A stretch of DNA of 64,000 bases from Arthrobacter gallicola (GTDB taxonomy: Bacteria; Actinomycetota; Actinomycetes; Actinomycetales; Micrococcaceae). The stretch lies in NCBI RefSeq assembly GCF_014836775.1, contig NZ_JACSQD010000005.1, positions 62,001 to 126,000 on the forward strand, written 5' to 3'. Position numbers and translations under genes: made by a program. This document shows positions 1 to 8,512 of the stretch, in pieces; position 1 is the first letter of the stretch, and every line of letters begins with the position of its first letter. The notes under the pieces were generated by a model. That model was not told where the DNA came from and ran no database searches. It saw only the letters and a program-made list of their open reading frames with translations.

Positions 1-147
1 CCCCGCGGACACCAGGGTTTCCAGCGGATCGTTACGGCCCAGGGCGGCCACCAGCTCCATGTCCGGAGCCGCTTCCACGGCTTTGACGGCTTCGGATCCC
101 ATGCGTCCGGTGGCTCCGAGCACCGCGACAGGCAGTTTATTCCTCAT
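1..147 (-). CDS. dapB: 4-hydroxy-tetrahydrodipicolinate reductase, N-terminal part
   Basis: Only the first 49 codons are in the window; the gene runs off the left edge. The peptide opens MRNKLPVAVLGATGRMG, the Rossmann GxxGxxG loop typical of DapB, which reduces the DapA product with NAD(P)H in the lysine/diaminopimelate pathway in the cytoplasm. It starts 16 nt after the moaE stop on the same strand, so read-through from the moco genes is possible. No strong Shine-Dalgarno is visible. In related actinobacteria dapB follows the M16 protease gene, which supports the call and implies that the moco cluster sits between the two here. Catalytic residues lie outside the window. Confidence 0.85.
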   Translation of the reverse strand, partial: MRNKLPVAVLGATGRMGSEAVKAVEAAPDMELVAALGRNDPLETLVSAG

Positions 148-163
148 GGTTTTAGGTTACCGG

Positions 164-604
164 TCAGGCCGGGGCATCGCTGACGCCGACCCACTCCACG
201 GACCCGTCCGCAAATACCTGCTCTTTCCAGATCGGCACCTGGGCCTTCACCGTGTCCACAAGCTCCGAGCAGGCGGCGAAGGCGGTGCCGCGGTGGGCGG
301 AGGCGACGGCGGCAACCAGTGCCGCGTCCCCGATCTGAAGCGGCCCGGTGCGGTGGCCCACCCAGATGCGGACGCCGTCGTACTTCTCCGCGATGGCCCC
401 GGCAACGTCCGCGATGACCGTCTGCGCGGTGGGGTGCGCACTGTAGCTCAGAGAGGCCACCTCTTGCCCGCCGTCGTGATTACGCACAATGCCGCTGAAG
501 CTCACGACGGCGCCGGCCTGCGGGGTCCACACGGCGGTGCATGCGGATTCAGATTCCAGCACGGTGGTGCCGACCGTGGCAGCCACAACTTCGCTAGTGC
601 TCAT
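164..604 (-). CDS. moaE: Molybdopterin synthase catalytic (large) subunit MoaE
   Basis: A 146-residue protein of normal MoaE length. With MoaD it inserts two sulfurs into precursor Z (cPMP) to make molybdopterin. Visible family residues are Arg41, the His105-Arg106 pair, and Lys120 and Lys127 in the segment [13 protein letters not shown], matching the catalytic lysines of the E. coli enzyme. The ATG at 604 is chosen because homology begins there and it overlaps the end of mogA by 11 nt; a longer frame upstream reads through mogA and has no MoaE-like sequence. It is last in the moeA-moaC-mogA-moaE run. Its partner moaD is 6 kb away on the other strand. Confidence 0.93.
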   Translation of the reverse strand: MSTSEVVAATVGTTVLESESACTAVWTPQAGAVVSFSGIVRNHDGGQEVASLSYSAHPTAQTVIADVAGAIAEKYDGVRIWVGHRTGPLQIGDAALVAAVASAHRGTAFAACSELVDTVKAQVPIWKEQVFADGSVEWVGVSDAPA

Positions 605-1094
605 TTCTACCTTCCAGCAGGCTGCAGATGTGCCCCACGAGGGGCTCGAGGACGGCGAGTCCGTCCGCGACGGCGGACGGCGAGCCGGGCAGGTTGACGA
701 CGAAGGTCCGTCCGGCAGTACCGGCATATCCGCGGCTCAGCGCCGCCATCGGGGTTTTGGCCAGCCCGTCGGCACGCAGTGCTTCCATAATCCCGGGCAC
801 CTGGCGCTGAAGCAGCGGGAGGGTCTGCTCCGGCGTGACGTCGGTGGGGCTGATCCCGGTGCCTCCGCTGGTGATAATAAGGGACGGTTCCAGCGCCAGC
901 ATACGGGCCAGCGCCTGTCCCACCGGGTCACCGTCCGGCACGACTTCCGCCAGGACGACGTCGTAGCCCAGGGCATAGAACCAGTCCTGCAGCAGCGGCC
1001 CGGTTTCATCCTCGTACACCCCGGCCGCTGCCCGGGTGGAGGCAACCAGGATCGCCGCGGTGCGGCGGGCGGGTGCCGTTGGGCCGGTGCTCAC
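594..1094 (-). CDS. mogA: MogA/MoaB-family molybdopterin adenylyltransferase
   Basis: A 166-residue MPT-binding-fold protein that would adenylate molybdopterin before molybdate insertion by MoeA. The MPT-binding motif [13 protein letters not shown] is at residues 75-87, and NLPGSP is at 134-139. The start ATG overlaps the moaC stop by 4 nt (ATGA) and the 3' end overlaps moaE, so translation of all three is coupled. MogA and MoaB share this fold and cannot be separated by motifs alone. MogA is the more likely function because no other adenylyltransferase gene is present in the cluster. Confidence 0.88.
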   Translation of the reverse strand: MSTGPTAPARRTAAILVASTRAAAGVYEDETGPLLQDWFYALGYDVVLAEVVPDGDPVGQALARMLALEPSLIITSGGTGISPTDVTPEQTLPLLQRQVPGIMEALRADGLAKTPMAALSRGYAGTAGRTFVVNLPGSPSAVADGLAVLEPLVGHICSLLEGRNEH

Positions 1095-1606
1095 AGTGTC
1101 CAGTCTCCGCTTTTGCCGCCCGATTTGGCCAGCACCATAATGTCCGAGACCACCGCGTGCTTATCCACGGCCTTGATCATGTCGTAGAGCGTCAGCGCGG
1201 TGACGGAGACGGCGGTCAGCGCTTCCATTTCGACGCCGGTGAGCGCCTTGGTCTTGACGGTGGCCCGCATGACAACCGTGTCCTCCCGGGGCTCGAAGTC
1301 CACGGTGACCTTGGTCAGCGGCAGGGGGTGGCAGAGCGGAATCAGGTTGGAGGTCTGTTTGGCAGCCATGATTCCGGCGACGCGGGAGACGGCGAACGCA
1401 TCACCCTTGGGCAGCCCGCCCTCGGTGAGCAGCCGGATAACGTCGGCCGTGGTTTTCAGGACAGCCTGGGCCGTGGCTTCACGGGCGGTCTCGGGCTTGG
1501 CGGAGACATCGACCATATGGGCGGTGCCGTCTGCGCGGACATGGGTAAGCGCCGGTGCGGCCTGCTCTTCTCCGGTGGTGCCTGATCGGGGCTGGTCTGA
1601 GGGCAT
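1091..1606 (-). CDS. moaC: Cyclic pyranopterin monophosphate synthase MoaC
   Basis: A 171-residue protein. MoaC converts the MoaA product 3',8-cyclo-7,8-dihydro-GTP into cPMP. Motifs seen are MVDVSAK (31-37), IPLCHP (89-94), TGVEMEAL (123-130), DMIK (142-145) and the C-terminal KSGGKSG, covering the conserved active-site Lys, His and Asp positions. The ATG at 1606 has GAAAGGA about 7 nt upstream; an earlier in-frame ATG at 1660 would overlap moeA and has no such site. The first 25 residues are a variable, charged extension. It lies 38 nt downstream of moeA and overlaps mogA by 4 nt. Confidence 0.94.
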   Translation of the reverse strand: MPSDQPRSGTTGEEQAAPALTHVRADGTAHMVDVSAKPETAREATAQAVLKTTADVIRLLTEGGLPKGDAFAVSRVAGIMAAKQTSNLIPLCHPLPLTKVTVDFEPREDTVVMRATVKTKALTGVEMEALTAVSVTALTLYDMIKAVDKHAVVSDIMVLAKSGGKSGDWTL

Positions 1607-1644
1607 CGGCGGGTCCTTTCGGTGGTGCTGTGCTGCACGCTGGG

Positions 1645-2928
1645 TTAGTCCAACAGCCATACTGTCACTTCCGACCCGGCAGCCGCGTGTTCAGTGTCTT
1701 CCGGCAGCTCGACAAGGGCGTTGGATGAGGCCAGGGCGTGGATCAGGTGGGACCCCGGTCCCCCAATGAGCTCCACCTGCCCGTCCTTCCAGCGTCCCCT
1801 GCGGAGCTGCAGTTTGCCCGGCGGGCTGGCCGCGGCCTCGGTGAGCCGCGCCTGGACTTTCCGGCGCGGGACGGGCAGCCCGGTCAGCGCGGTCAGTGCC
1901 GGGCGCAGGAACATTTCAAAAGACACCAGACAGCTCACCGGATTCCCTGGAAAGGCGAGGAACGGAATCCCGTCCACTGTGCCGATTCCCTGGGGGCCGC
2001 CGGGCTGCATTGCCACCGAAAGGAACTGGACGCCGCCGGCGCCCAGTGCCTGCCGGACCACTTCGTAGGCGCCCTTGCTGATGCCGCCTGAGGTCAGGAC
2101 CAGGTCAGCGGGATGACGCCGGAGATCGTGCCGGAGCTGTTCCAGGAAACCCTCCGGACGGTCCGCGGCAATCCGGGAATGAGCCACCTCGGCACCGGCT
2201 TCACGCAGGCTGACCGCCAGCAGTGTGGTGTTGGCGTCGTGAATCTGTCCCGGCGCGAGCGGCTGACCGGGTTCCACCACCTCATCTCCCGTGCTCAGCA
2301 GCAGGACCGGGAAGCGTGCCCGGACCGTCACGGAATCCACCCCCAGGCCCGCCAGCAGCCCCAGCTGGGCAGCACCGAGCCGGGTTCCGGCAGCCAGTGC
2401 GGCTGTTCCCTCGGCGATGTCGCTGCCGGCCGAACGGACGAACTGTCCGGCCGGAACTCCGCTGGGAAGGCCAACAGTGGCACCCTCGGGTTCCGTCGCC
2501 GGATAGAAGGAGTCCGGCACGGCCCGCTCAATGGGAACGACGGCGTCTGCCCCGGCGGGCAGCATGGCACCGGTCATGATCGGGGCCGCGGTTCCGGGGG
2601 CCAGCGCTGGGGCCGCCGTGCCGGCGGGGATGGGTGCCGCAACCCGCAGCTGGACGGTGCTGGACGGGGTTGCCGCTGGCTGGGATGTGGCCGGTGGAGC
2701 TGCGGCGAGGTCCGACGCGCGGACCGCATAACCGTCCATCTGCGAGTTAGCGAACGGCGGCAGACTGCGCGGAGCCGCGACGTTCCCGGCGAGGACACGC
2801 CCGGCTGCCTGTTCCAGTCCCAGGCGCTCGGTGCGGGCCGCATGCCCGTGCAGCCGCCCGGCCAGCAGGGCCTGCACCTGCTGCTGATGCTCGCCCACCG
2901 TCCGGGTGCGGGTCTGTGTGCTGCTCAC
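1645..2928 (-). CDS. moeA: Molybdopterin molybdenumtransferase MoeA
   Basis: A 427-residue protein that inserts molybdate into adenylylated molybdopterin. Domain signatures in order are [10 protein letters not shown] (59-68), the linker and beta-barrel domain, LSTGDEV (211-217), the MPT-binding TSGGIS (279-284), FPGNPVS (326-332) and a C-terminal beta domain to 427. The GTG at 2928 is chosen because GAGGAGGAAC sits directly before it; a frame extending to 3012 adds only low-complexity sequence. It is first of the moeA-moaC-mogA-moaE run. Residues 76-115 are an Ala/Pro/Thr-rich loop longer than in E. coli MoeA. Confidence 0.93.
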   Translation of the reverse strand: MSSTQTRTRTVGEHQQQVQALLAGRLHGHAARTERLGLEQAAGRVLAGNVAAPRSLPPFANSQMDGYAVRASDLAAAPPATSQPAATPSSTVQLRVAAPIPAGTAAPALAPGTAAPIMTGAMLPAGADAVVPIERAVPDSFYPATEPEGATVGLPSGVPAGQFVRSAGSDIAEGTAALAAGTRLGAAQLGLLAGLGVDSVTVRARFPVLLLSTGDEVVEPGQPLAPGQIHDANTTLLAVSLREAGAEVAHSRIAADRPEGFLEQLRHDLRRHPADLVLTSGGISKGAYEVVRQALGAGGVQFLSVAMQPGGPQGIGTVDGIPFLAFPGNPVSCLVSFEMFLRPALTALTGLPVPRRKVQARLTEAAASPPGKLQLRRGRWKDGQVELIGGPGSHLIHALASSNALVELPEDTEHAAAGSEVTVWLLD

Positions 2929-3023
2929 GTTCCTCCTCGGCCGGGTGCGCCTTCCGCGGGCACACTGCAACGAATTGTATGCACTACTGCGGCTGAGAGT
3001 CCGTCCGCACACTGCCGGGCGGC

Positions 3024-3842
3024 CTAGTGCGGGTCAGGGTCCTGTCCGCGCAGCCGCTGCTGCAGCTGTTTTAGTTCCGTTGCGGACAGGCCTGCGGCCC
3101 GGAGGTAGCCCGCTGCCCCGCCGTGGTTCGCCGTGACCCAGTCGAGGGCAGTGACGATGGCATCGGCGGGCGAACGCGTGACCAGCGTAATGACCGCTTC
3201 GGTGAGGGGCACCCCCATCCCCGCGATCATCCCCAGCATCCGGTCCGACCATTCCCCTGCCAGGTTGCGTTCGCTGAGCTGGTAGTCGGCAACCACCGCG
3301 TTCCGTTCCACCCCCGCCGCTTCGAGCAGGAGCGCGGCGGCAACCCCGGTGCGGTCTTTACCTGCCGTGCAGTGCAGCACTGCCGCGGAACCGTTGCCCG
3401 CGGCGACCGTCCGGGCCGCCGCAGCGAACACCGGTGCACCGTCCTCCAGCATTCCGGTGTAGAGCTCTCCCAGGGTCGGCAGCTGGGCGATCGCTGCCTG
3501 TATCGCGCGGGCCGCCGACGCCGGATCACCGGCAAGGTTCGCACGCTGCATTTCCGCCTGCGCGGCGCCGGTGAACGCACCTTCGAAAAGCGGCAGCTCG
3601 AGGATGCGCAGCGGACGGCCGGCGGGGAGCCGGTTCGGGGCCATCTGCCGTTCGGCTGGAGTGCGGAAGTCGGCAAGGACGTCGACGCCGGAGCCGGCGA
3701 GGGTTTCCAGTCCGCGGGGTGTCAGGGAGCTGAGCGCATCGGAGCGGTACAGGACACCGGAAGCCACACTGCCGCCTCCCGCCAGCGGCAGTCCGCCGAC
3801 ATCCCGGAAGTTTACTGTGCCTTCAAGAGTGGTGATCTTCAC
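3024..3842 (-). CDS. Tyrosine-protein phosphatase (Y_phosphatase3 family)
   Basis: A 272-residue cytoplasmic protein with the P-loop HCTAGKDRTG at residues 157-166, where Cys158 would be the nucleophile and Arg164 binds phosphate. The N-terminal NFRDVGGLPL is the usual opening of this family, which includes mycobacterial PtpB-like and lipid-phosphatase-like members. DFRTPAE at 58-64 is also characteristic. Substrate cannot be told from sequence; phosphotyrosine or phosphoinositide are both possible. It lies between the molybdoenzyme gene and moeA on the same strand with gaps under 100 nt, so it may ride in a transcript with them, though no link to molybdenum is known. Confidence 0.85.
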   Translation of the reverse strand: MKITTLEGTVNFRDVGGLPLAGGGSVASGVLYRSDALSSLTPRGLETLAGSGVDVLADFRTPAERQMAPNRLPAGRPLRILELPLFEGAFTGAAQAEMQRANLAGDPASAARAIQAAIAQLPTLGELYTGMLEDGAPVFAAAARTVAAGNGSAAVLHCTAGKDRTGVAAALLLEAAGVERNAVVADYQLSERNLAGEWSDRMLGMIAGMGVPLTEAVITLVTRSPADAIVTALDWVTANHGGAAGYLRAAGLSATELKQLQQRLRGQDPDPH

Positions 3843-3912
3843 CCATCGACCCTAGCCTATCCACCGGATCTGCTCCCGCGGCGAATGAGCCCGGCACCGG
3901 CTCGGCCGCAGC

Positions 3913-5439
3913 TCACTTGGCGTTGACGGTAACCGAGTGCAGCCCGGTTGCTCCGTCCGGAACGACCGGACGCTTTGTCTCATCCTGCAGGTTTCCGTTG
4001 GCGTCGACGGCCCGCACCGTGATCGTGTGCTCCCCGGGTGAAAGCTCCACCTGTGCGGAATACTGCCGCCAGGTGTCCGCCGAGATTCCGGCCGCCAGCG
4101 TGGCGTCCTGCCAGCCGCCGTCGTCGACCATCACCTGCACCGCGCTGATGCCGGTGTGCTGCGCCCACGCGACGCCGGCGACTGTGACCATGCCCGCTGG
4201 GACGGCAGCGTTCCGGGACGGCGTGTCGATCCGGGAAGAGAGCTTGATGGGCCCGCGTTCGGACCAGCCGCGGTTGGTCCAGTAGGCGGCCTCGTCCTGG
4301 AACCGCGAGACCTTCAGTTCGGTCACCCATTTGGTCGCGGAGACGTAACCATAGAGTCCGGGGACAACCAGACGTACCGGGAATCCGTGCTCGGGCGGCA
4401 GCGGTTCGCCGTTCATCCCAACGGCAAGGAGCGCATCCCGGGCATCGGTGAGCGCTTCCAGCGGGGTGGTCGCCGTCCACCCGTCCTCGCTGGTGGACAG
4501 AACCGTATCGGCGCCTTCCTGGATTCCTGCGGCGGCCAGGAGGTGCCGCACCGGCCAGCCGAGCCAGCGGGCGTTGCCGATCAGGGATCCGCCGACCTCA
4601 TTGGAGACGCATGCGAGCGTTATCCAGCTTTCCTGCAGCGGCTTAGCCAGCAGCTCGGCGTAGCTGATCTCGATTTCCTTCTCCACCATGCCCGTTACCC
4701 GCAGCCGCCAGGAACGCGGATCTACCAGCGGGACCCGCAGGGCGGTGTCGATCCGGTAGAAGTCGGTATTCGGGGTTATCAGCGGATCCACTCCGGAAAC
4801 CCCAAGGTCCGCTCCGGCCGGGATCTCCATGGCAGGCTGAACCGGCGCGGGCAGCTGCACGCCTGTCCGCAGGTCCTCCACCGCCACCTGGGAACTCCGG
4901 GACATCCCGGCAAGCCCGCCGGCAACCGCGGCTACCGCAGCCCCGCCGCCGACGCCCACGAGCACCTCGCGGCGCCGTGCGCCCGTTTCCCCGGCGGGGG
5001 CCGCGCCGTAGCTGCGGATCCGGACGGCCAGCGCCCGCAGGACCATTACTCCCAGGACACCGGCGAGCAGCGGTGAAACCAGCGCCAGCGGCGAAAACTG
5101 CGCCCGCGTGAGCGTGGCAGCCACTCCCGCTGCTCCGAAGGCACCGATGACCCATGAGCCCAAGGGCGGCCGCTTCGTTTCCAGCACACCGCAAACCGCT
5201 CCAACCGCGGCGATAATCAGGATCATTCCAGCCAGCAGGGCGAGCTTGTCCCCGGTGCCGAACGAGGCAATGGCCCAGTCCTTCACGGGAGCCGGAACGG
5301 CGTCCACCACGACGGAGCCAACGGCCGTCAGCGGCGACAGGGACGGGCTGAGCACGGCCGCAGCCAGTTCCCCGCCAGCTACGGCGATACCTGCGGCGAC
5401 TACGCCCGCTGCTGCGGCCCACGGCCACGTTCTTGACAT
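3913..5439 (-). CDS. Membrane-anchored molybdopterin-dependent oxidoreductase (sulfite oxidase fold)
   Basis: About 508 residues. The first 180 hold roughly four to five hydrophobic segments, then comes an oxidoreductase molybdopterin domain with ITLACVSNEVGG, whose Cys277 would ligate molybdenum, followed by a C-terminal Mo-co dimerisation domain (TVAGVAWAQ onward). This architecture matches actinobacterial sulfite-oxidase-like proteins; the catalytic domain is likely extracytoplasmic. Substrate is unknown. The ATG at 5439 has AAGGAAA 7 nt upstream; an in-frame ATG at 5502 with AAGGGG 10 nt upstream would add 21 residues and cannot be excluded. Placement between moeA and the divergent moaA-moaD pair explains the local moco genes. 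Confidence 0.87.
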   Translation of the reverse strand: MSRTWPWAAAAGVVAAGIAVAGGELAAAVLSPSLSPLTAVGSVVVDAVPAPVKDWAIASFGTGDKLALLAGMILIIAAVGAVCGVLETKRPPLGSWVIGAFGAAGVAATLTRAQFSPLALVSPLLAGVLGVMVLRALAVRIRSYGAAPAGETGARRREVLVGVGGGAAVAAVAGGLAGMSRSSQVAVEDLRTGVQLPAPVQPAMEIPAGADLGVSGVDPLITPNTDFYRIDTALRVPLVDPRSWRLRVTGMVEKEIEISYAELLAKPLQESWITLACVSNEVGGSLIGNARWLGWPVRHLLAAAGIQEGADTVLSTSEDGWTATTPLEALTDARDALLAVGMNGEPLPPEHGFPVRLVVPGLYGYVSATKWVTELKVSRFQDEAAYWTNRGWSERGPIKLSSRIDTPSRNAAVPAGMVTVAGVAWAQHTGISAVQVMVDDGGWQDATLAAGISADTWRQYSAQVELSPGEHTITVRAVDANGNLQDETKRPVVPDGATGLHSVTVNAK

Positions 5440-5586
5440 CACAGGGTTTCCTTCGGCTGCAACGGGTATCCGCACGGCTCCGGGGAGTTCCGGGGGTTTC
5501 ATGGCGAAAAGACCCCTTCAAGTATGACAGCCGGGCTGCGGCCCGGTCCTGGGCACCGGTTCCTAGAGCCTGGTTGTGAAACGGCC

Positions 5587-5592
5587 TACACT
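5587..5592 (+). promoter_or_regulatory. Probable -10 box for leaderless moaA mRNA
   Basis: TACACT fits the actinobacterial TANNNT -10 consensus and lies 6 nt before the moaA ATG at 5599, so transcription would begin at or next to the start codon. There is no credible ribosome-binding site at a usable distance, which supports a leaderless start. No clear -35 box was found. Confidence 0.4.
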
Positions 5593-5598
5593 CGAGGC

Positions 5599-6720
5599 AT
5601 GGGAATTTCGCTGGGTATGCCCGCCGTTTCGCCGCCGCGGCCGCTCCCGGGGAGCCCGGATACAGCGGCTCCCGCTGCAGCAGCCCCGGAAAACCTGAAC
5701 GGGCTGGTGGACCGCTTTGGCCGCCGGGCCACGGACATGCGGCTCTCGCTGACGGATAAATGCAACCTCCGCTGCACGTACTGCATGCCGGCATCCGGAC
5801 TGGACTGGCTGCCCAAGGACAAGGTCCTCACGGCCGCCGAGATCGTCCGCCTGGTGGGCATTGGTGTGAACGGCCTGGGTGTCCGCGAGCTCCGTCTCAC
5901 CGGCGGCGAGCCGCTGGTGCGGGCCGACCTGGTGGAGATTGTGGCGGGGATCCGTACCAATCATCCGGACCTTCCGGTCTCGCTGACCACCAACGGACTG
6001 GGCCTGGATAAAAAAGCCCAGCGGTTGAAGGACGCCGGGCTTACCCGGATCAACGTCTCCCTGGATTCGCTGCACCCCGGTACGTTTGCACAGCTCACCC
6101 GCCGTCCCTTCCTGGACCGGGTGCTGGCAGGTGTGGAGGAAGCCGCCCGCGTAGGCCTCGGGCTCATTAAGATCAATGCCGTGCTGATGCGCGGGGTCAA
6201 CGACGCCGAGGCGCCCCGCCTGCTCGGGTGGGCGGTGGAGCGCGGCTTCGAACTGCGTTTTATTGAACAAATGCCCCTCGACGCCGACCACGGCTGGACC
6301 CGGGACGGGATGATCACCGCTGCCGAGATCCGCACGCTGCTCGAGGAATCGTTTGTCCTGACCCCCGATCCCCGCAACCGCGACGGCGCCCCGGCAGAGC
6401 GCTGGGAAGTTCGGCACCGCAGCAGTCCCGGCGAGGTGGCCGGCGTCGTCGGCATCATTGCCTCCGTCACCGAACCATTCTGTGCTGACTGCCGCCGCAC
6501 CCGGATCACCGCCGAAGGGAAGGTGCGCAGCTGCCTGTTCTCCCACGAGGAGACCGACCTGCTGGAGCTGCTGCGCAGCAGCACCGATGACGCCGTTGTT
6601 GCCCGCCGCTGGCAGGAAGCCATGTGGGGCAAACCCAAGGCCCACGGAATGGACCACGCCGGGCTCGGCGCTCCGGACTATGTGCAGCCCGACAGAACTA
6701 TGAGTGCGATAGGTGGCTAA
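5599..6720 (+). CDS. moaA: GTP 3',8-cyclase MoaA (radical SAM)
   Basis: A 373-residue radical SAM enzyme that performs the first step of molybdopterin synthesis, making 3',8-cyclo-7,8-dihydro-GTP. The N-terminal [4Fe-4S] motif CNLRCTYC is at 55-62 (Cys55, 59, 62), LTGGEPL follows, and the C-terminal cluster uses Cys295, Cys298 and Cys312. It ends in the required Gly-Gly (372-373). The ATG at 5599 follows a TACACT box by 6 nt. About 40 residues precede the core, longer than in E. coli MoaA. It is divergent from the molybdoenzyme gene and abuts moaD directly. Confidence 0.95.
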   Translation: MGISLGMPAVSPPRPLPGSPDTAAPAAAAPENLNGLVDRFGRRATDMRLSLTDKCNLRCTYCMPASGLDWLPKDKVLTAAEIVRLVGIGVNGLGVRELRLTGGEPLVRADLVEIVAGIRTNHPDLPVSLTTNGLGLDKKAQRLKDAGLTRINVSLDSLHPGTFAQLTRRPFLDRVLAGVEEAARVGLGLIKINAVLMRGVNDAEAPRLLGWAVERGFELRFIEQMPLDADHGWTRDGMITAAEIRTLLEESFVLTPDPRNRDGAPAERWEVRHRSSPGEVAGVVGIIASVTEPFCADCRRTRITAEGKVRSCLFSHEETDLLELLRSSTDDAVVARRWQEAMWGKPKAHGMDHAGLGAPDYVQPDRTMSAIGG

Positions 6721-6981
6721 GTGCTGATCCGCTATTTTGGCGCCGCGAAAGCGGCAGCCGGGATTGAAGAGGAATCCCTGGACCTGGGGCCGCTGGAGCT
6801 CGGTGAGCTGCTGGAGAAGCTTGCTGCCAGGCATCCGGATGCCCCCGAGGGCACGCCGGTGCTGCAAACCGTGATCGGGCGCAGCACGTTCCTGGTCAAT
6901 GAGATCGCGGCACGCAGCCGCTCGGCGCTGCTGGAACCCGGCGACACCGTGGACATCCTGCCGCCCTTCGCCGGCGGCTAA
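6721..6981 (+). CDS. moaD: Molybdopterin synthase sulfur carrier subunit MoaD
   Basis: An 86-residue ubiquitin-fold protein ending PPFAGG. The terminal Gly-Gly (85-86) is thiocarboxylated and delivers sulfur to MoaE. The GTG start comes immediately after the moaA TAA, so translation is coupled. The opening IRYFGAAKAAAG and the length match MoaD. The activating MoeB-type enzyme is not in this window. A strong terminator follows. Confidence 0.92.
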   Translation: MLIRYFGAAKAAAGIEEESLDLGPLELGELLEKLAARHPDAPEGTPVLQTVIGRSTFLVNEIAARSRSALLEPGDTVDILPPFAGG

Positions 6982-7025
6982 GGACGCTCAGGCGCCCGGG
7001 ACTTCCGCCGCCTGTCCGGGCACAG

Positions 7026-7065
7026 CCAAGGGGCGGCCTTCCCCGAAGGAAAGGCCGCCCCTTGG
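7026..7065 (+). terminator. Rho-independent terminator after moaD
   Basis: A perfect 15-bp stem, CCAAGGGGCGGCCTT (7026-7040) paired with 7051-7065, with a 10-nt loop and then CGTTTTG on the plus strand. It lies between moaD and the convergent M16 protease gene. The reverse strand lacks a T-run, so it acts best for moaD but could also slow transcription from the minus side. Confidence 0.8.
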
Positions 7066-7078
7066 CGTTTTGCGGTGG

Positions 7079-7114
7079 TACCTGGAATTCGTCTTGTACC
7101 TGGAATCCGCGTTG
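7079..7114. repeat. Two 18-bp direct repeats after the M16 protease gene
   Basis: TACCTGGAATTCGTCTTG (7079-7096) is followed at once by a copy differing at 3 of 18 positions (7097-7114), and a weaker third partial copy runs into the protease stop codon. It is probably a local duplication; no function is evident. Confidence 0.6.
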
Positions 7115-7117
7115 TGT

Positions 7118-8512
7118 CTAGAAACCAAGCTCCGCAGCCGACTCAAACGGGCCGACGACGGTGATGGTCCGCGGCGCTGCTGCCAGTTCGACGGCGAGGG
7201 CCTGGACCTCCTCCGCGGTCACCGACCGGATCCGGGCCAGGGATTCCTCAATATCGATGAACTCGCCGCTGACCAGTTCGGCGCGGCCGAGCCGGGACAT
7301 GCGTGAACCGGAGTCCTCCATGCCCAGCACCATGCCGCCGGAGATCTGGCCCTTGGCCCGCTCCAGCTCCCCGGGCTCCAGTCCGGCGGATGCCAGGCGG
7401 TCCAGCTCTGACTCCAGCAGGTCAATGACCTGCCGTGTCTTGGCCGGTGAGCATCCGGCGTACATCCCGAAGTACCCGGCATCGGCGTAGGAGGCCGAGA
7501 ACGAGTAGGTGGAGTACACCAGCCCGCGCTTTTCGCGGATTTCCTGGAACAGCCGGGAGGACATGCCCCCGCCCAGGACCGTGTTGAGCACGCTCATCGC
7601 GAAGCGGCGGCTGTCCGTGGCAACCAGCGACGGGCAGCCCATCACAATGTTGGCCTGCTCCACCGGACGGTTGTACACGTGGACGCCTCCGGTGCCGGTA
7701 ATGGCCGCTGGGGTGGTGTCCCGGCGCTGAACCGGTTCGGCGGCCTCGTCCAGCTCCCAGCCGGCGCGCTTGAGCGCCTCCAGGACCAGCGAGACCACAA
7801 TCTCGTGCTCCAGTCCGCCGGCGGCCGTGACCACGAGCGTCTCGGGACGGTAATGGCGCCGGTAGTGCTCCAGCACAGCCTCGCGGGGTACGGCCTTGAT
7901 GGCTTCCGGGGTGCCTCCGATCGGACGGCCCAGCGGATGGTCGCCCAGGACCGCTTCGGCGAACTTCTCGTGGCACAGGTCCGCGGGATCGTCCGCGTCC
8001 ATCGCGATTTCCTCGAGGATGACGTCGCGTTCCTGCTCGAGTTCCTCGGGATCCAGAACGGCGGATGTCACCATGTCAGCAATTACGTCAATGGCCATCG
8101 GCAGGTCAGTGTCCAGCACGCGTGCGTAGTAGCAGGTGCTTTCCTTCGCCGTCGCAGCATTGGATTCGCCGCCAACTTCGTCAAAAGCCGAGGCAATGTC
8201 CATGGCGCTGCGGCGTTCCGTGCCTTTGAACAGCAGGTGCTCCAGGAAGTGCGTTGACCCGTGCTGGCCTTCGGCCTCGTCACGGGAGCCGACGCCGACC
8301 CAGAAACCGATGGTGGTGCTGCGCTGGCCGGGCATCGCCTCAGTCAGCACCCGGACGCCGCCGGGCAGGACGGAGCGCCGCACGATGGCACCGGCCGGGT
8401 CGCCGATCTCAATGGCCGGATCGCCCGGCCGGGTTGTCAGGGGAAACGGGACAACCGTCCCGGTGCCGGCAAAGCCGGCGCCGGAACGGTTGTCCTTGGT
8501 GTTTTCAGGCAT
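7118..8512 (-). CDS. M16-family zinc metallopeptidase (insulinase-like)
   Basis: A 464-residue protein with the inverted zinc motif HFLEH at 88-92 and the third ligand expected at Glu168, 76 residues after His92, in ERDVILEEI. The C-terminal half is the non-catalytic M16 repeat, with GGGMSSRLFQEIREKRGLVY. This clade is the processing-peptidase-like protease encoded after pnp in most actinobacteria; its physiological substrate is not known. The start ATG directly follows the pnp TAG (TAGATG) with no good ribosome site, so translation is probably coupled. The first 40 residues are variable and contain no signal peptide, so it is cytoplasmic. Confidence 0.92.
   Translation of the reverse strand: MPENTKDNRSGAGFAGTGTVVPFPLTTRPGDPAIEIGDPAGAIVRRSVLPGGVRVLTEAMPGQRSTTIGFWVGVGSRDEAEGQHGSTHFLEHLLFKGTERRSAMDIASAFDEVGGESNAATAKESTCYYARVLDTDLPMAIDVIADMVTSAVLDPEELEQERDVILEEIAMDADDPADLCHEKFAEAVLGDHPLGRPIGGTPEAIKAVPREAVLEHYRRHYRPETLVVTAAGGLEHEIVVSLVLEALKRAGWELDEAAEPVQRRDTTPAAITGTGGVHVYNRPVEQANIVMGCPSLVATDSRRFAMSVLNTVLGGGMSSRLFQEIREKRGLVYSTYSFSASYADAGYFGMYAGCSPAKTRQVIDLLESELDRLASAGLEPGELERAKGQISGGMVLGMEDSGSRMSRLGRAELVSGEFIDIEESLARIRSVTAEEVQALAVELAAAPRTITVVGPFESAAELGF

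Noticed and set aside
5440..5598. Molybdenum cofactor riboswitch in the moaA/molybdoenzyme gap
   Set aside because: The gap is short, moaA appears leaderless, and no conserved moco-RNA helices were seen.
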